Source: Asanoa ferruginea (lineage in GTDB: Bacteria > Actinomycetota > Actinomycetes > Mycobacteriales > Micromonosporaceae). Taken from it: 64,000 nucleotides of DNA. The DNA is taken from assembly GCF_003387075.1 (NCBI RefSeq), contig NZ_QUMQ01000001.1:8184001-8248000 (forward strand), in the 5' to 3' direction. The translations under genes were made by a program, and so were the position numbers. This document shows positions 40,610 to 49,255 of this stretch, in pieces (the stretch's first letter is position 1; each line of letters starts with the position of its first letter). Under the pieces are notes generated by a model that was not told the origin of the DNA, did no database searches, and saw nothing but the letters and a program-made list of their open reading frames with translations.

Positions 40610-43531
40610 TCAGGACAGGGGTGGCGGCGTCATCCGCCGCTGCGATTCCACATTGGATTTGACGGTACGCCCCCGCGCGTTCGCCTTCTCCGCCCGCTCG
40701 CCACGCTCCGCCGCGCGGTAGCGCCCACTTCCGGCGTTGCCGGTCCGGCTCCCGATCCACGTCGCCGTCGGCGGTTGCCCACCCACGCTCCGCGGCGACC
40801 GCCCTGCCTCGTCCGAGCCCGCGCCCGCGCTCCGCGACCTATCGCCCTCGCCGGACCCGCTTGGCTCGCCGGCATCCCCATCGCTGGCCGCGCCACCCGC
40901 CGTCGGCGCCGCCTCGCGCTCACCGGACGGGCGATCGAGGGCCAAGCCCCCAGCGCCGGTTGCCGCACCATCCAGCGTTGGCAAGGTGTCGTGGTCGCCG
41001 CTGGCGGAATCGTCAAGCACCTCGCCGACGATCTCGCTGGCGTCACCGCCAGCCTCCGCCGCGCTGTCACCGTGCACGGCCGCCGAGCGCGTCGACACGC
41101 CGGCGACCAGCCCACCGGCGATGGCGCCGCAACCGGCCGAAAGCGCGCCACCGATGACGCCGGCATGCGACCGGCACCCGCCGGTGAACGCCAACCGCAT
41201 CCGGGAAGCAAGCCCCGGCCCCGAATCGGGCTTGTCGCCATCCGAGCCACCCGCCGCACGAGACACGACGTCACCGAACCCAGCCGGCCCCGCATCACCC
41301 GACCCAGCCGCCACGGCATCACCAGACCCGGCCAGCCCCACGCCACCAGACCCAGCCGACCCCACGCCACCAGACCCAGCCGACCCCACGCCACCAGACC
41401 CAGCCGACCCCACGCCACCAGACCCAGCCGACCCCACGCCACCAGACCCAGCCGACCCCACGCCACCAGACCCAGCCGACCCCACGCCACCAGACCCAGC
41501 CGACCCCACGCCACCAGACCCAGCCGACCCCACGCCACCAGACCCAGCCGACCCCACGCCACCAGACCCAGCCGACCCCACGCCACCAGACCCAGCCGAC
41601 CCCACGCCACCAGACCCAGCCGACCCCACGCCACCAGACCCAGCCGACCCCACGCCACCAGACCCAGCCGACCCCACGCCACCAGACCCAGCCGACCCCG
41701 CGCCACCAGACCCAGCCGACCCCGCGCCACCAGACCCAGCCGACCCCGCGCCACCAGACCCAGCCGGCCCCGCGCCAGCCGTGTAACCAGAGCCAGGCAC
41801 ATCGCCAGCCGACGAAGGCCCAACGCCGGACGCCGGATCGCCAGACCCGGACACAGCGCCACGCCCGGCGCCAGCGACGGCCGACGGACGCCCGGCGCCG
41901 CCCGACCCGGACGCCGCCGCGGAACCAGAACCATCCCTGACCGACACGCGCCCAGCGCCGCTGGAACCGGGCGCCGCCGCATCCCCAGCCGCCAGGCGCT
42001 CAGCGCCGCCGGCACCGGCGGCCGTGCCAAGCCCAGGCGACAGACGCCCAGCGGGACCGGCTGCGGACAGCGTCGCGAAGTCCGGGCCTGGTCCGCCGAC
42101 AGAGGCGCCCGGCAGCACAGCCGGCGCCGCCGCAGGCCCGCCCAACGGAGAAGGCTCAGCCGGCAACGGCTCACCGCCAGGCGACGGCTCCGCCACCGCC
42201 GACGGCCGCCCGGTGACGATCGGCGACCCCGCAGCGAGCATCGACGGGCTCAACGCCCCCGGATACGCACCCGGCGACCCCGCCGGGACCGGCCCGACAC
42301 CGGCCGAATCAACCACCCCGTCGTCGCCGAGCGCCCCCATCGCCACAGCGCCCGCCGGAAGCGGCGACCCCGACCCAGGCAACCGCGACGCACCGAGACC
42401 AGCCGCCACACCCGCACTAGCCGCTGCCCGCGCGGGCGACGGCGACGGCGACCAGTGGCCCGCCTCCTCCGCCTCGGCCGAACCGTCGTCGACGGCCTCC
42501 TCCTTGGTGACCGCGTCGCGGATCGCGAACTCCAGCACCGCGAGCAGCAACAGGTCGATCACCAGCGACGGGATGGCCGCGAACTGGTAGACCGCGAACT
42601 CGAACACCCGGACCAACAGCAGATCGATCAGCACCGCCCGCTGCAACCACCGTAAACCGGTCACCCGGCGCTTCTGCCGCAACCGCACCACGCCGTAGAC
42701 GACGCAGGCCGCCGACAGGATGGCGCTCGCGCCGCCGACCGCGGTCGGTACCGGGTCGGTGAAGCGGAGGTCCGCGTTCGCCCCCGCCTCGCGCGCGAGC
42801 AGCGCCGACACGATCAGCAGGGCGACGCCCAGGGTCGCCACCGTCTGGAGCAAGAGCAGGACCACCGTCGTGATCATCGCGGGTCGGGTGCGCAGCGCGC
42901 GGGCGATCCGGCGGGCCACCCGGGTGCCGATCTGGCTCACGTCGTAGCGTTCGGCGCGGCCGGTCGGGATCTCCCGGACCAGGGCCGCCGCCTGTGCCGC
43001 GCCGGGCAGGTCCGCCGCCGCGTTGATCCGGCGCAGGGCCAGGGCCCGGGTGTTGTCGGTCATCCCGTTCGACGCGCCGGCCGCGGCGGCGTTCAGTGCC
43101 TGGACATACAGCTCCCGCTTGCCCAGCGGGCGCCGGCCGTGCAGGGCGTGGATTCCGAGCACCAGCAGCACGATCAGCACGTAGATGATGGCGATGCTCG
43201 GTGTGAAGAAGTAGTTGTTGTCGCTGGTCAGGAACTTGCCTACTTCGTCGATGAACAGTCCGAAGCCGACGCCGGCCAGGAACGCGCCGACGGGTCTGAT
43301 CACCCTCCCGTTGAACGAGAGCAGGCCCATCACGCCGACCGCCATCAGCAGACCGCCCCACAGGACGTGCGCGATGTGCAGGCCGTTACCGCCCAACTGG
43401 GGATAGCCAGTTAGGAACAGGGCGAATCGGATGGAAAGTACCGTCGCCACGGCGACGACGAGGAACTCCATCAGTAGGGGCACGGCATTGGCGGCTCGTG
43501 GGAGCCCCCAGCGCACCAGGCGATCGCCCAC
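40610..43531 (-). CDS. Polytopic membrane protein with a ~620-residue repetitive Gly/Ser/Ala tail
   Basis: 973 residues from GTG at 43531. The first 350 residues hold seven or eight transmembrane helices (for example LMEFLVVAVATVLSIRFAL, HVLWGGLLMAVGVMGLL, SIAIIYVLIVLLVLGIHAL, MITTVVLLLLQTVATLGVAL) with a soluble loop at about 130-200. After KEEAVDDGSAEAEEAGHW the protein is low-complexity Ala/Gly/Ser/Pro/Asp, including eighteen copies of an eight-residue unit GSAGSGGV, and ends with a basic segment. The membrane part is a clear conserved-type domain, but I do not recognise the family. It starts 30 bp after the CPBP protease gene and precedes ppgK in the same direction. Confidence 0.8.
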   Translation of the reverse strand: MGDRLVRWGLPRAANAVPLLMEFLVVAVATVLSIRFALFLTGYPQLGGNGLHIAHVLWGGLLMAVGVMGLLSFNGRVIRPVGAFLAGVGFGLFIDEVGKFLTSDNNYFFTPSIAIIYVLIVLLVLGIHALHGRRPLGKRELYVQALNAAAAGASNGMTDNTRALALRRINAAADLPGAAQAAALVREIPTGRAERYDVSQIGTRVARRIARALRTRPAMITTVVLLLLQTVATLGVALLIVSALLAREAGANADLRFTDPVPTAVGGASAILSAACVVYGVVRLRQKRRVTGLRWLQRAVLIDLLLVRVFEFAVYQFAAIPSLVIDLLLLAVLEFAIRDAVTKEEAVDDGSAEAEEAGHWSPSPSPARAAASAGVAAGLGASRLPGSGSPLPAGAVAMGALGDDGVVDSAGVGPVPAGSPGAYPGALSPSMLAAGSPIVTGRPSAVAEPSPGGEPLPAEPSPLGGPAAAPAVLPGASVGGPGPDFATLSAAGPAGRLSPGLGTAAGAGGAERLAAGDAAAPGSSGAGRVSVRDGSGSAAASGSGGAGRPSAVAGAGRGAVSGSGDPASGVGPSSAGDVPGSGYTAGAGPAGSGGAGSAGSGGAGSAGSGGAGSAGSGGVGSAGSGGVGSAGSGGVGSAGSGGVGSAGSGGVGSAGSGGVGSAGSGGVGSAGSGGVGSAGSGGVGSAGSGGVGSAGSGGVGSAGSGGVGSAGSGGVGSAGSGGVGSAGSGGVGLAGSGDAVAAGSGDAGPAGFGDVVSRAAGGSDGDKPDSGPGLASRMRLAFTGGCRSHAGVIGGALSAGCGAIAGGLVAGVSTRSAAVHGDSAAEAGGDASEIVGEVLDDSASGDHDTLPTLDGAATGAGGLALDRPSGEREAAPTAGGAASDGDAGEPSGSGEGDRSRSAGAGSDEAGRSPRSVGGQPPTATWIGSRTGNAGSGRYRAAERGERAEKANARGRTVKSNVESQRRMTPPPLS
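41341..41772 (-). repeat. Eighteen 24-bp tandem repeats inside the membrane-protein gene
   Basis: Unit CGCCACCAGACCCAGCCGAC plus CCCA on the plus strand, 24 bp, repeated head to tail 18 times without spacers; most copies are identical and the last three carry CCCG in place of CCCA (Val to Ala in the product). A multiple of three keeps the frame. Confidence 0.95.
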
Positions 43532-43561
43532 GACTTCTTCGTACCAAAGAATGACGGGCCT

Positions 43562-44248
43562 TTACCCCGAAAGAGCCCAAAGTGCTGCGCCCACGGCGTA
43601 CGCCAATCCGTTCGTCGCCCAATGCAGTCCGGCCGGTGCCAGGAGGCTGCCGGTGCGCCAGCGCAACGACGCGAGCACCACGCCGGCCAGCATCGTGGCG
43701 AACACCGCCGAGATGGTCACCGCCCCGGCCGCCGAGCCGTAGACGTCGCCGACCACCTGGTTGCTGCGACCCAGCCCGAGCGAGGGCAACACGTGCCACA
43801 AACCGAACAGCACCGACGAGACCGCCGTGGCCCAGCCCGGCCCGCGCATCCGGGCGACCATGCCCCAGACCACGCCGCGGAAGCCGACCTCCTCCAGCAG
43901 CACCGTGCCGACCGGCACGCCGACGAAGGCCGCGTAGATCGCACCGCCGACGCCGAGATGGGCGCGGCGGTCGAGGAACAGTTCCCGGCCGGCCGGCAGC
44001 GTCAGCGCGACCAGATAACCGGCGAGCACCAGGAGCACCGCGATGCCGCCCCAGCGCAGGCCGCGCCGCCAGGTCGAGCGGGCCAGGCCGAGATCAGCGG
44101 CGGTCAGGCCGGCCGCCCGCGCCAGGCCCAACAGAACGAGGGTCTCGAGAACCGAGATCCAGGGGTACGTCCAGCGGAGCGCGACGTTGTTCAGATAGTT
44201 CGCGACGCCCAGCGCCGCGACCACCGCCACCAACCACCGAACCCGCAC
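43562..44248 (-). CDS. CPBP-family intramembrane metalloprotease
   Basis: 228 residues with about seven hydrophobic helices. The three motifs of the CPBP (Abi/CAAX protease) family are present: EEVGFRGVVWG (EExxxR), LFGLWHVLPSL (FxxxH) and LHWATNGLAYA (HxxxN/B). Relatives process prenylated proteins or give self-immunity to bacteriocins; here no substrate is evident. It starts with ATG at 44248 and lies 30 bp upstream of the long-tailed membrane-protein gene, so co-transcription and a functional link to that protein are possible. Confidence 0.92.
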   Translation of the reverse strand: MRVRWLVAVVAALGVANYLNNVALRWTYPWISVLETLVLLGLARAAGLTAADLGLARSTWRRGLRWGGIAVLLVLAGYLVALTLPAGRELFLDRRAHLGVGGAIYAAFVGVPVGTVLLEEVGFRGVVWGMVARMRGPGWATAVSSVLFGLWHVLPSLGLGRSNQVVGDVYGSAAGAVTISAVFATMLAGVVLASLRWRTGSLLAPAGLHWATNGLAYAVGAALWALSG

Positions 44249-44316
44249 GCGAACCAGTGTCGGGGGGTGAGCACCGGTCGCGCGCGGGTTCGGCGTCCCT
44301 GAGGACGGTGTTGTCG

Positions 44317-44814
44317 CTACTTCGAGTCGTGACCGCCCGGGCCACCACGCCAGTGGCCGCCGCCACCCCAGTTGCCGCCGCCCCAGGCGCCGCCACCGGG
44401 CAGCACGCCCTTCGACGCGGCCGCGATGATCGCGTCTTCCTGGGCCTGGGTCAGCTTGCCGTCCTTGACGGCCTGGTCGAGCCGCTTCTTGAGCTGGTCG
44501 GCCCGCTGCGTCTTGGCGTCACCGGCCAGGTCCTTCTGGACCTTGGTGAGCGCGTCGGACACCTTCTGCTGGTCGATGCCGAGCTCCTTCGCGAGCGCGG
44601 CGGCCAGCTTCTCCTGGCGGTCCTTCATCGCCTGCGCGCGGTCGGGCTTCGCCGAGTCCGTGCTCTTGTCCGCGGGTGCGGACGAAGACGTAGACGTGGA
44701 CGGCGAAGGTGACGGGCTGTCGTTGCTCGCCGCGAACGCGGGCACGCTGAGACCGATCGCCAAAACACCGGCAGCACCGGCCCCGACAAGCGCGAGCTTC
44801 CTGGGTCGTCGCAT
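44317..44814 (-). CDS. Secreted helical protein with glycine-rich C-terminus
   Basis: 165 residues. A clear Sec signal peptide (basic MRRPRK, hydrophobic ALVGAGAAGVLAIGLSV, cleavage after PAFA), then a Ser/Pro/Thr linker, a charged helical region with two copies of a similar motif (LAAALAKELGIDQQKVSDAL and LDQAVKDGKLTQAQEDAI), and a Gly/Trp/His-rich end (GGGNWGGGGHWRGG). The helical part resembles a small family of actinobacterial exported proteins with DGKLTQ-type motifs. Function unknown. The His/Gly tail might bind metal; speculative. Confidence 0.85.
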   Translation of the reverse strand: MRRPRKLALVGAGAAGVLAIGLSVPAFAASNDSPSPSPSTSTSSSAPADKSTDSAKPDRAQAMKDRQEKLAAALAKELGIDQQKVSDALTKVQKDLAGDAKTQRADQLKKRLDQAVKDGKLTQAQEDAIIAAASKGVLPGGGAWGGGNWGGGGHWRGGPGGHDSK

Positions 44815-44911
44815 GTGAATTCACTCCAAGCCAATAGGGGACTCGGAGCACTCTGCGTCATCCCGCTGGGGGGACTATGGGGATCGGCTATGAATTTCCT
44901 GGCAAATCCGG

Positions 44912-46786
44912 CTATGTGCCGACGGTGATCTCGATCCGCCAGCGGTCGAACGTGCCCGCGTCGTCCTGTGACGCGTCGGTGACGCGCAGCAACCAGGTGC
45001 CCGCGACCGGCTGCCCGACCATCGGCGCCAGCGCCGACGGCGGCTCGGTGTCGAGCTCCAGGTGCAGATTGCGACCGGTGCGCGCCCGGTCGTGCAGCAC
45101 CGCCCGGCGACCGGTCGGCGAGAGCAGCACGATCCGCAGGTCGCCGGCGAACGGGTGGGTGATGTCGGCCTCGAACGTCATCGCCCGCACCGTGCCGGGC
45201 GAGTCGAAGGTGATCGTGTCGGCCACGCCGCCCTCGCCACCGTCGGGGATCGACAGCGCCGGCTCGGACTTGCCGACCACCGTGGCGCCGGCGTCGCCGA
45301 CCTCGCCCACCAGGAACGTGACCACCTCGCCGGGCGCGGACACGTCGGAGATGGTCAGCCCGGACTCGGTGCCGTCCCAGCGGCGGGTCGCCGGCCGGGT
45401 GGCGTGCGAGACCGCGGTGCCCTCGACCCGGCCGAACAGGTCGCCGCCGTCGCCCTGGTTGACGTTGCCCTCCAGGTCGAGGTGGCCGTCGGCCTGGAGC
45501 ACGGCGCACTGGTAGTGCTGCTCGCGGGTGCCCTGCTGGAACTCGTTGGAGCCCCGCACGTCGCAGTGGTAAACGGCCAGCCCGCTGGACGGCAGGAACT
45601 GGTCGAACCCGGCCCGGGACCGGTTTTCCACCAGGAAGTATTCGTTTTCCAGCCCGGTCTGGTAGCGCAGCACGGTGTCGTAGTCACCCTGTTTCGCCGA
45701 GAACCGCCCGCCCGCGGTCAGGTCGACCTCGGTGCCGGCCCAGCCGACGAGCTGCCGCAGGTAGGCGCTGATCGGGGCCGGCGTGCGCCCCCGGTCGAGG
45801 TGGTTGCCGGCGCCCATCACGCAATACATACCGACCCCGGCGCTCTTGAAGTCGTCGCCCTCGCGCTCGGCCAGGCCGTAGTCGTAGAGGTCGGGGAAGC
45901 GGCAGAGCATGTGGCCGGCCTCGTGGCAGAAGGTGCCGATGCTGAGGTCGTCGGCCGTCCGCCCGGCGCTGGTCACGATGTAGAGCTCGGTGCGGACCCC
46001 GTTGTATTCCTTGCGGTGCACGAAGTTGTGCGGCCAGAGGTCGCCTTTGTATTCGGTCTGGCCCGCATACATGATGCACAGCGAGTCGACGATGCCCTCG
46101 TCGCACGAGTCGAACCGGGACAGGTCGACCCCGGCGTCGACCGCGAGCTGGATCGCCTCGGGCACCAGCAGGCCCTCGGTGTTGGCGTAGGCCAGCCGCG
46201 GCCGCCTCATCCGGTAGGGGCCGACGACCACGTTGCCGAAGTCGAGCCGGCCGGTCGACATGGTCTGGAAATAGCCGCGCACCGAGGCCGCGTTGCCGCC
46301 GCCGCGGTAGGCCGGCGCGTTGAGCAGCGCGTCGACCTCGGCGGTGCCGACCGCGGCCGGGGTGTCGGGGAAGTCGATCAGGATGGTCAGGCCGGTGACC
46401 GTGCCGGAGCTGAGCCGCCGCCCGGGCAGCAGCCCGCCGCTCGGGCCGAAGGTCAGGAACTTCTCCCGCCCGCCGGCCGCCTCCCCCGGCGGCACCATCG
46501 CCTCGTGCCGGGCCTTGACCCGGTCGTTGCGCACCTCGGCGGCCTCGTGCAGGTGCCGCTGCACGGTGGCCGGTGGCGGCCCGGCGTCGACCCGCTGCCC
46601 GGTGGAGGCGAACTGGCCCGCGTCGAGGTCGGCGTAGCAGTAGGCGCCGCTGTCGTGGTCGTAGACGGCGGTGTAGCCGTCTGGGGTCTCGTAGCGCGCG
46701 TACATCTCGTCGCCGAGGACGACCAGGGCGACGTCGTCGCCGTCACGCTGCTGGAACCGCAAGGTCTCGCCGAAGATCGCACTCAC
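44912..46786 (-). CDS. M6-family zinc metalloprotease with C-terminal P-domain
   Basis: 624 residues. Zinc site HEAGHMLCRFPDLYDYG (His288, Glu289, His292, with a distal Asp) as in the immune-inhibitor-A group, preceded by GTVTGLTILIDFPD and SVRGYFQTMSTGRLDFGN. The last 110 residues (AMTFEADITHPFAGDLRIVL to GTFDRWRIEITV) form a proprotein-convertase-type P-domain. No signal peptide is visible: the N-terminus (SAIFGETLRFQQRDGDDVAL) is soluble, so export is unexplained or the enzyme is intracellular. Start is GTG at 46786. Divergent from the kinase gene. Confidence 0.9.
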   Translation of the reverse strand: MSAIFGETLRFQQRDGDDVALVVLGDEMYARYETPDGYTAVYDHDSGAYCYADLDAGQFASTGQRVDAGPPPATVQRHLHEAAEVRNDRVKARHEAMVPPGEAAGGREKFLTFGPSGGLLPGRRLSSGTVTGLTILIDFPDTPAAVGTAEVDALLNAPAYRGGGNAASVRGYFQTMSTGRLDFGNVVVGPYRMRRPRLAYANTEGLLVPEAIQLAVDAGVDLSRFDSCDEGIVDSLCIMYAGQTEYKGDLWPHNFVHRKEYNGVRTELYIVTSAGRTADDLSIGTFCHEAGHMLCRFPDLYDYGLAEREGDDFKSAGVGMYCVMGAGNHLDRGRTPAPISAYLRQLVGWAGTEVDLTAGGRFSAKQGDYDTVLRYQTGLENEYFLVENRSRAGFDQFLPSSGLAVYHCDVRGSNEFQQGTREQHYQCAVLQADGHLDLEGNVNQGDGGDLFGRVEGTAVSHATRPATRRWDGTESGLTISDVSAPGEVVTFLVGEVGDAGATVVGKSEPALSIPDGGEGGVADTITFDSPGTVRAMTFEADITHPFAGDLRIVLLSPTGRRAVLHDRARTGRNLHLELDTEPPSALAPMVGQPVAGTWLLRVTDASQDDAGTFDRWRIEITVGT

Positions 46787-46836
46787 CGGGGCACCCGCCT
46801 TCGCCTGTGGACGGACCGACGCTAGACGCGCGCGAA

Positions 46837-46872
46837 CGTGACGGCAGTCACGGATCGGACATCCGCCGTGAC
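46837..46872. promoter_or_regulatory. Overlapping CGTGAC dyads between the protease and kinase genes
   Basis: CGTGAC-ggca-GTCACG (46837-46852) is a perfect dyad; the second half also pairs with CCGTGAC at 46866-46872 through GTCACGGAT / ATCCG-CCGTGAC. Three copies of one hexamer in a 228-bp divergent spacer suggest a shared operator. Confidence 0.4.
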
Positions 46873-47014
46873 AGCACGCGGGTGGGCGACGCTGTCCCTA
46901 CGGTCGGACCCCCGCGCGCAGCGCCGGCCCCGGCCGGGCCGCTAAGGTTGCCCGGGGGAGGGCACGGTCTTGCCCTGGCGGGGCGTAACACCTCGCAACA
47001 CGGGGTACGGAGGC

Positions 47015-48487
47015 ATGATGCTCAATCCCGGAGACGCGCTTGGCGGGCGCTACCGGCTGGAGGAGCCCATCGCCAGCGGCGGTATGGGCGAAGTCTGGCG
47101 CGCCATCGACCAGGTCCTGGGCCGCACCGTCGCGGTCAAGGTCCTCCATCCCCGTGCCGTCGGCGACCCCGGCTTCAGCGCCCGTTTCCGCGGCGAGGCC
47201 CGCACCATGGCCACCCTCCGGCACCCCGGTGTGGTCGACGTCTACGACTTCGGTGAAGACACCGACCCCGACGGCAAGACAGTCGTCTACCTGGTGATGG
47301 CGTTCGTCGACGGCGAGCCGCTGTCGCAGCGGATCAAGACCGCCGAGCGGCTCAGCCCGGCCGAGACGATGGCCATCGTGGCCCAGACCGCCCACGCCCT
47401 CCAGGCCGCACACGAGGCCGGCGTCGTGCACCGCGACGTCAAACCGGGCAACCTGATCGTCCGTCCCGACGGCCAGGTCGTGCTGGTCGACTTCGGCGTC
47501 GCCCGCTCGGCCGAGGCGGCCAGCCTGACCGGCGTCAACGAACTCGTCGGCACGGCGCTCTACATGGCGCCCGAGCAGGTCGCGAAGCGGGCGATCACCC
47601 CCGCCACCGACATCTACGCGCTCGGCGCGGTCGGCTACCACTGCCTGGCCGGGCACCCGCCGTTCATGGGCGACAACGCCCTGACCATCGCCCTCTCGCA
47701 CCTCGACGAGGAGCCGCCGCCGCTGCCCGACGAGGTGCCGCACGCGGTCCGCACGGTGATCGCGACCGCGATGGCCAAGGACCCGGCCGACCGGTTCAAG
47801 AACGCTGCGGCCATGGCCCAGATCGCCGAAGCCGCCCTCGGGCCGGCATCCGCCGAGGCGACGACCACCTCGATGACCCGCGCGGGCACGACCGCCCTGC
47901 TGGCCGGCGGCCCGGCGACGACCCGCCCACGCCCAGGGGGGTACGCACCCGGCGCGGCGCCGGTCGGCCGTGGCCCCGGCGACACGTTCGCCGGCAGCGA
48001 CCCGCGCCTGACCGGCACCGCCACCCGGCCGGTGCACCCGAGCTTCCCGGGCGTGCCCGGCGGCCCGCCGCCGACCCCACCGGGCCGGCGCAAGCGGCTG
48101 ACCACCACCCATCGGGCCGGCATCGTGGCGGCCGTGCTGATCGGCGTCGCCGCCGTGGTGATGGCGTTCGCGCTGGCCAACCTCGGCGACGACACGACCA
48201 AAGACGGCGGCACGGTGCCGTCGCAGCCGGCCGAGGTGAGCGCCGGCCCGGAGAGCACCGGTCCCGCCGCGCCCCCCGGACCGACGGTGAGCACCACCAA
48301 GCCGCGCACCAGCACTTCGCCGCGCAACGGCACCCAGCCCACCGCACCGACCAAGCCGACCGGCGGAGCCACCCCGACCCAGAACAACGAGCCGACCAAG
48401 AACCCGCCCACCCAGGACCCGACCACGGACCCGGCGACGAGTGAGCCGACGGACGAGCCGACCGGGGGCCCGGGGCCCGGCGTCTAG
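47015..48487 (+). CDS. Membrane-anchored Ser/Thr protein kinase (PknB-like, no PASTA)
   Basis: 490 residues from the ATG at 47015 (a second ATG follows directly; GGAGG at 47009-47013 fits the second better). Kinase domain residues 12-270: glycine loop IASGGMGEVW, Lys in VAVKVLH, catalytic loop HRDVKPGN, DFGVA, activation-loop GTALYMAPEQV. A Pro/Gly/Thr-rich juxtamembrane linker with several Thr residues, one transmembrane helix (AGIVAAVLIGVAAVVMAFAL), then an extracellular Thr/Pro-rich tail with no PASTA or sensor fold. Substrates unknown. The longer frame from TTG 46970 has no ribosome-binding site. Confidence 0.95.
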   Translation: MMLNPGDALGGRYRLEEPIASGGMGEVWRAIDQVLGRTVAVKVLHPRAVGDPGFSARFRGEARTMATLRHPGVVDVYDFGEDTDPDGKTVVYLVMAFVDGEPLSQRIKTAERLSPAETMAIVAQTAHALQAAHEAGVVHRDVKPGNLIVRPDGQVVLVDFGVARSAEAASLTGVNELVGTALYMAPEQVAKRAITPATDIYALGAVGYHCLAGHPPFMGDNALTIALSHLDEEPPPLPDEVPHAVRTVIATAMAKDPADRFKNAAAMAQIAEAALGPASAEATTTSMTRAGTTALLAGGPATTRPRPGGYAPGAAPVGRGPGDTFAGSDPRLTGTATRPVHPSFPGVPGGPPPTPPGRRKRLTTTHRAGIVAAVLIGVAAVVMAFALANLGDDTTKDGGTVPSQPAEVSAGPESTGPAAPPGPTVSTTKPRTSTSPRNGTQPTAPTKPTGGATPTQNNEPTKNPPTQDPTTDPATSEPTDEPTGGPGPGV

Positions 48488-48542
48488 CACTTCCAATCTG
48501 CAAGTTGCGCCTGGTCAGCACCCATCTGGGATCGGTTGATCG

Positions 48543-48568
48543 GCGTCCGCGGCGGTCCGCGCGGACGC
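48543..48568 (+). terminator. Hairpin terminator after the kinase gene
   Basis: Arms GCGTCCGCG and CGCGGACGC with an 8-nt loop, 55 bp past the kinase stop. Confidence 0.55.
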
Positions 48569-48642
48569 GATAGGGCGACAGACTGCCATGGGTGCGGCGA
48601 CCCACTGTGATGATGAACGCCGGGTGAATAGCCTGGGGACCA

Positions 48643-49008
48643 ATGGGAACCGAATCAGCGCAGGAGCCCGCGGTTGCCCGCGGGCTCCTGAATGGCCTTG
48701 TCCACTGTGGCACCTGTGGCGCCGACATGACCGCCGAGACGATCCGGGGGCTCCGGCGCTACATCTGCCGGTGCAGCCGTGCCGTGCCGGCCGACGAGCT
48801 CGACGTGCTGGTGCTCGGCCGGGTCTATGACCGGAGACGGTCGACGGGCCGGGCCGACCCGGTGCGCCTCTGCGACGAGGCCCACCTGGTCGACACCTAT
48901 CTGCGCGGCGTGACGGTGCACGCCGACTGGACGCGCCCGACGATCCGGTGGGCCGACGTGACGGCTACTTCGACGGCTGCGGAAGGTCGCAGTCGACCTT
49001 CGGGTTGA
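48643..49008 (+). CDS. Stand-alone recombinase-type zinc beta-ribbon protein
   Basis: 121 residues. The segment LLNGLVHCGTCGADMTAETI with RYICRCSRAVPADELDVLVL closely follows the pattern of the zinc ribbon domain of large serine recombinases (L-x-G-L-x-x-C-G-x-C-G, then Y-x-C). The following DEAHLVDTYLRGVTVHADWT also resembles the region after that ribbon. The resolvase catalytic domain and DNA-binding recombinase domain are absent and nothing upstream encodes them, so this is a remnant or a domesticated ribbon. Good codon bias and a GGGGA-type site before the ATG support expression. Its 3' end overlaps the next gene on the other strand by 44 bp. Confidence 0.7.
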   Translation: MGTESAQEPAVARGLLNGLVHCGTCGADMTAETIRGLRRYICRCSRAVPADELDVLVLGRVYDRRRSTGRADPVRLCDEAHLVDTYLRGVTVHADWTRPTIRWADVTATSTAAEGRSRPSG

Positions 49009-49171
49009 CGCCGAAATAGTTGAGCGGGCCGGCGATGATCGTCACGATCGTGTTGCTCGCCTCGGCGCAGTTGGTGTCGTCGTTGCTGAAGTAGCCGCGC
49101 TGTCCCGCCGCGATCGCGCCAATGATCAGCCAGATCACGACTATCAATCCACCGATCCCGGTTGTCCGCAC
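48965..49171 (-). CDS. Small membrane protein with exported Cys-containing segment
   Basis: 68 residues from GTG at 49171 (GGAGG 5 nt upstream); a frame to 49189 adds TWEEP. One N-terminal helix (GGLIVVIWLIIGAIAAGQRG), then DTNCAEASNTIVTIIAGPLN, then NPKVDCDLPQP with a second Cys. I recall near-identical short proteins in many actinomycetes, annotated as hypothetical; function unknown. The 3' end overlaps the zinc-ribbon gene. Confidence 0.8.
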   Translation of the reverse strand: MRTTGIGGLIVVIWLIIGAIAAGQRGYFSNDDTNCAEASNTIVTIIAGPLNYFGVNPKVDCDLPQPSK

Positions 49172-49255
49172 AGGTTCCTCCCAGGTCATGTTCCCGCGGT
49201 GCGCGGGTGAGCCCTGATACCCGATCTGTGCGGTGCGGCAAACGCGAATCGCGTT

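Noticed and set aside
41341-41772. CRISPR-like appearance of short regular repeats
   Set aside because: Copies are contiguous with no unique spacers and lie inside a coding frame.
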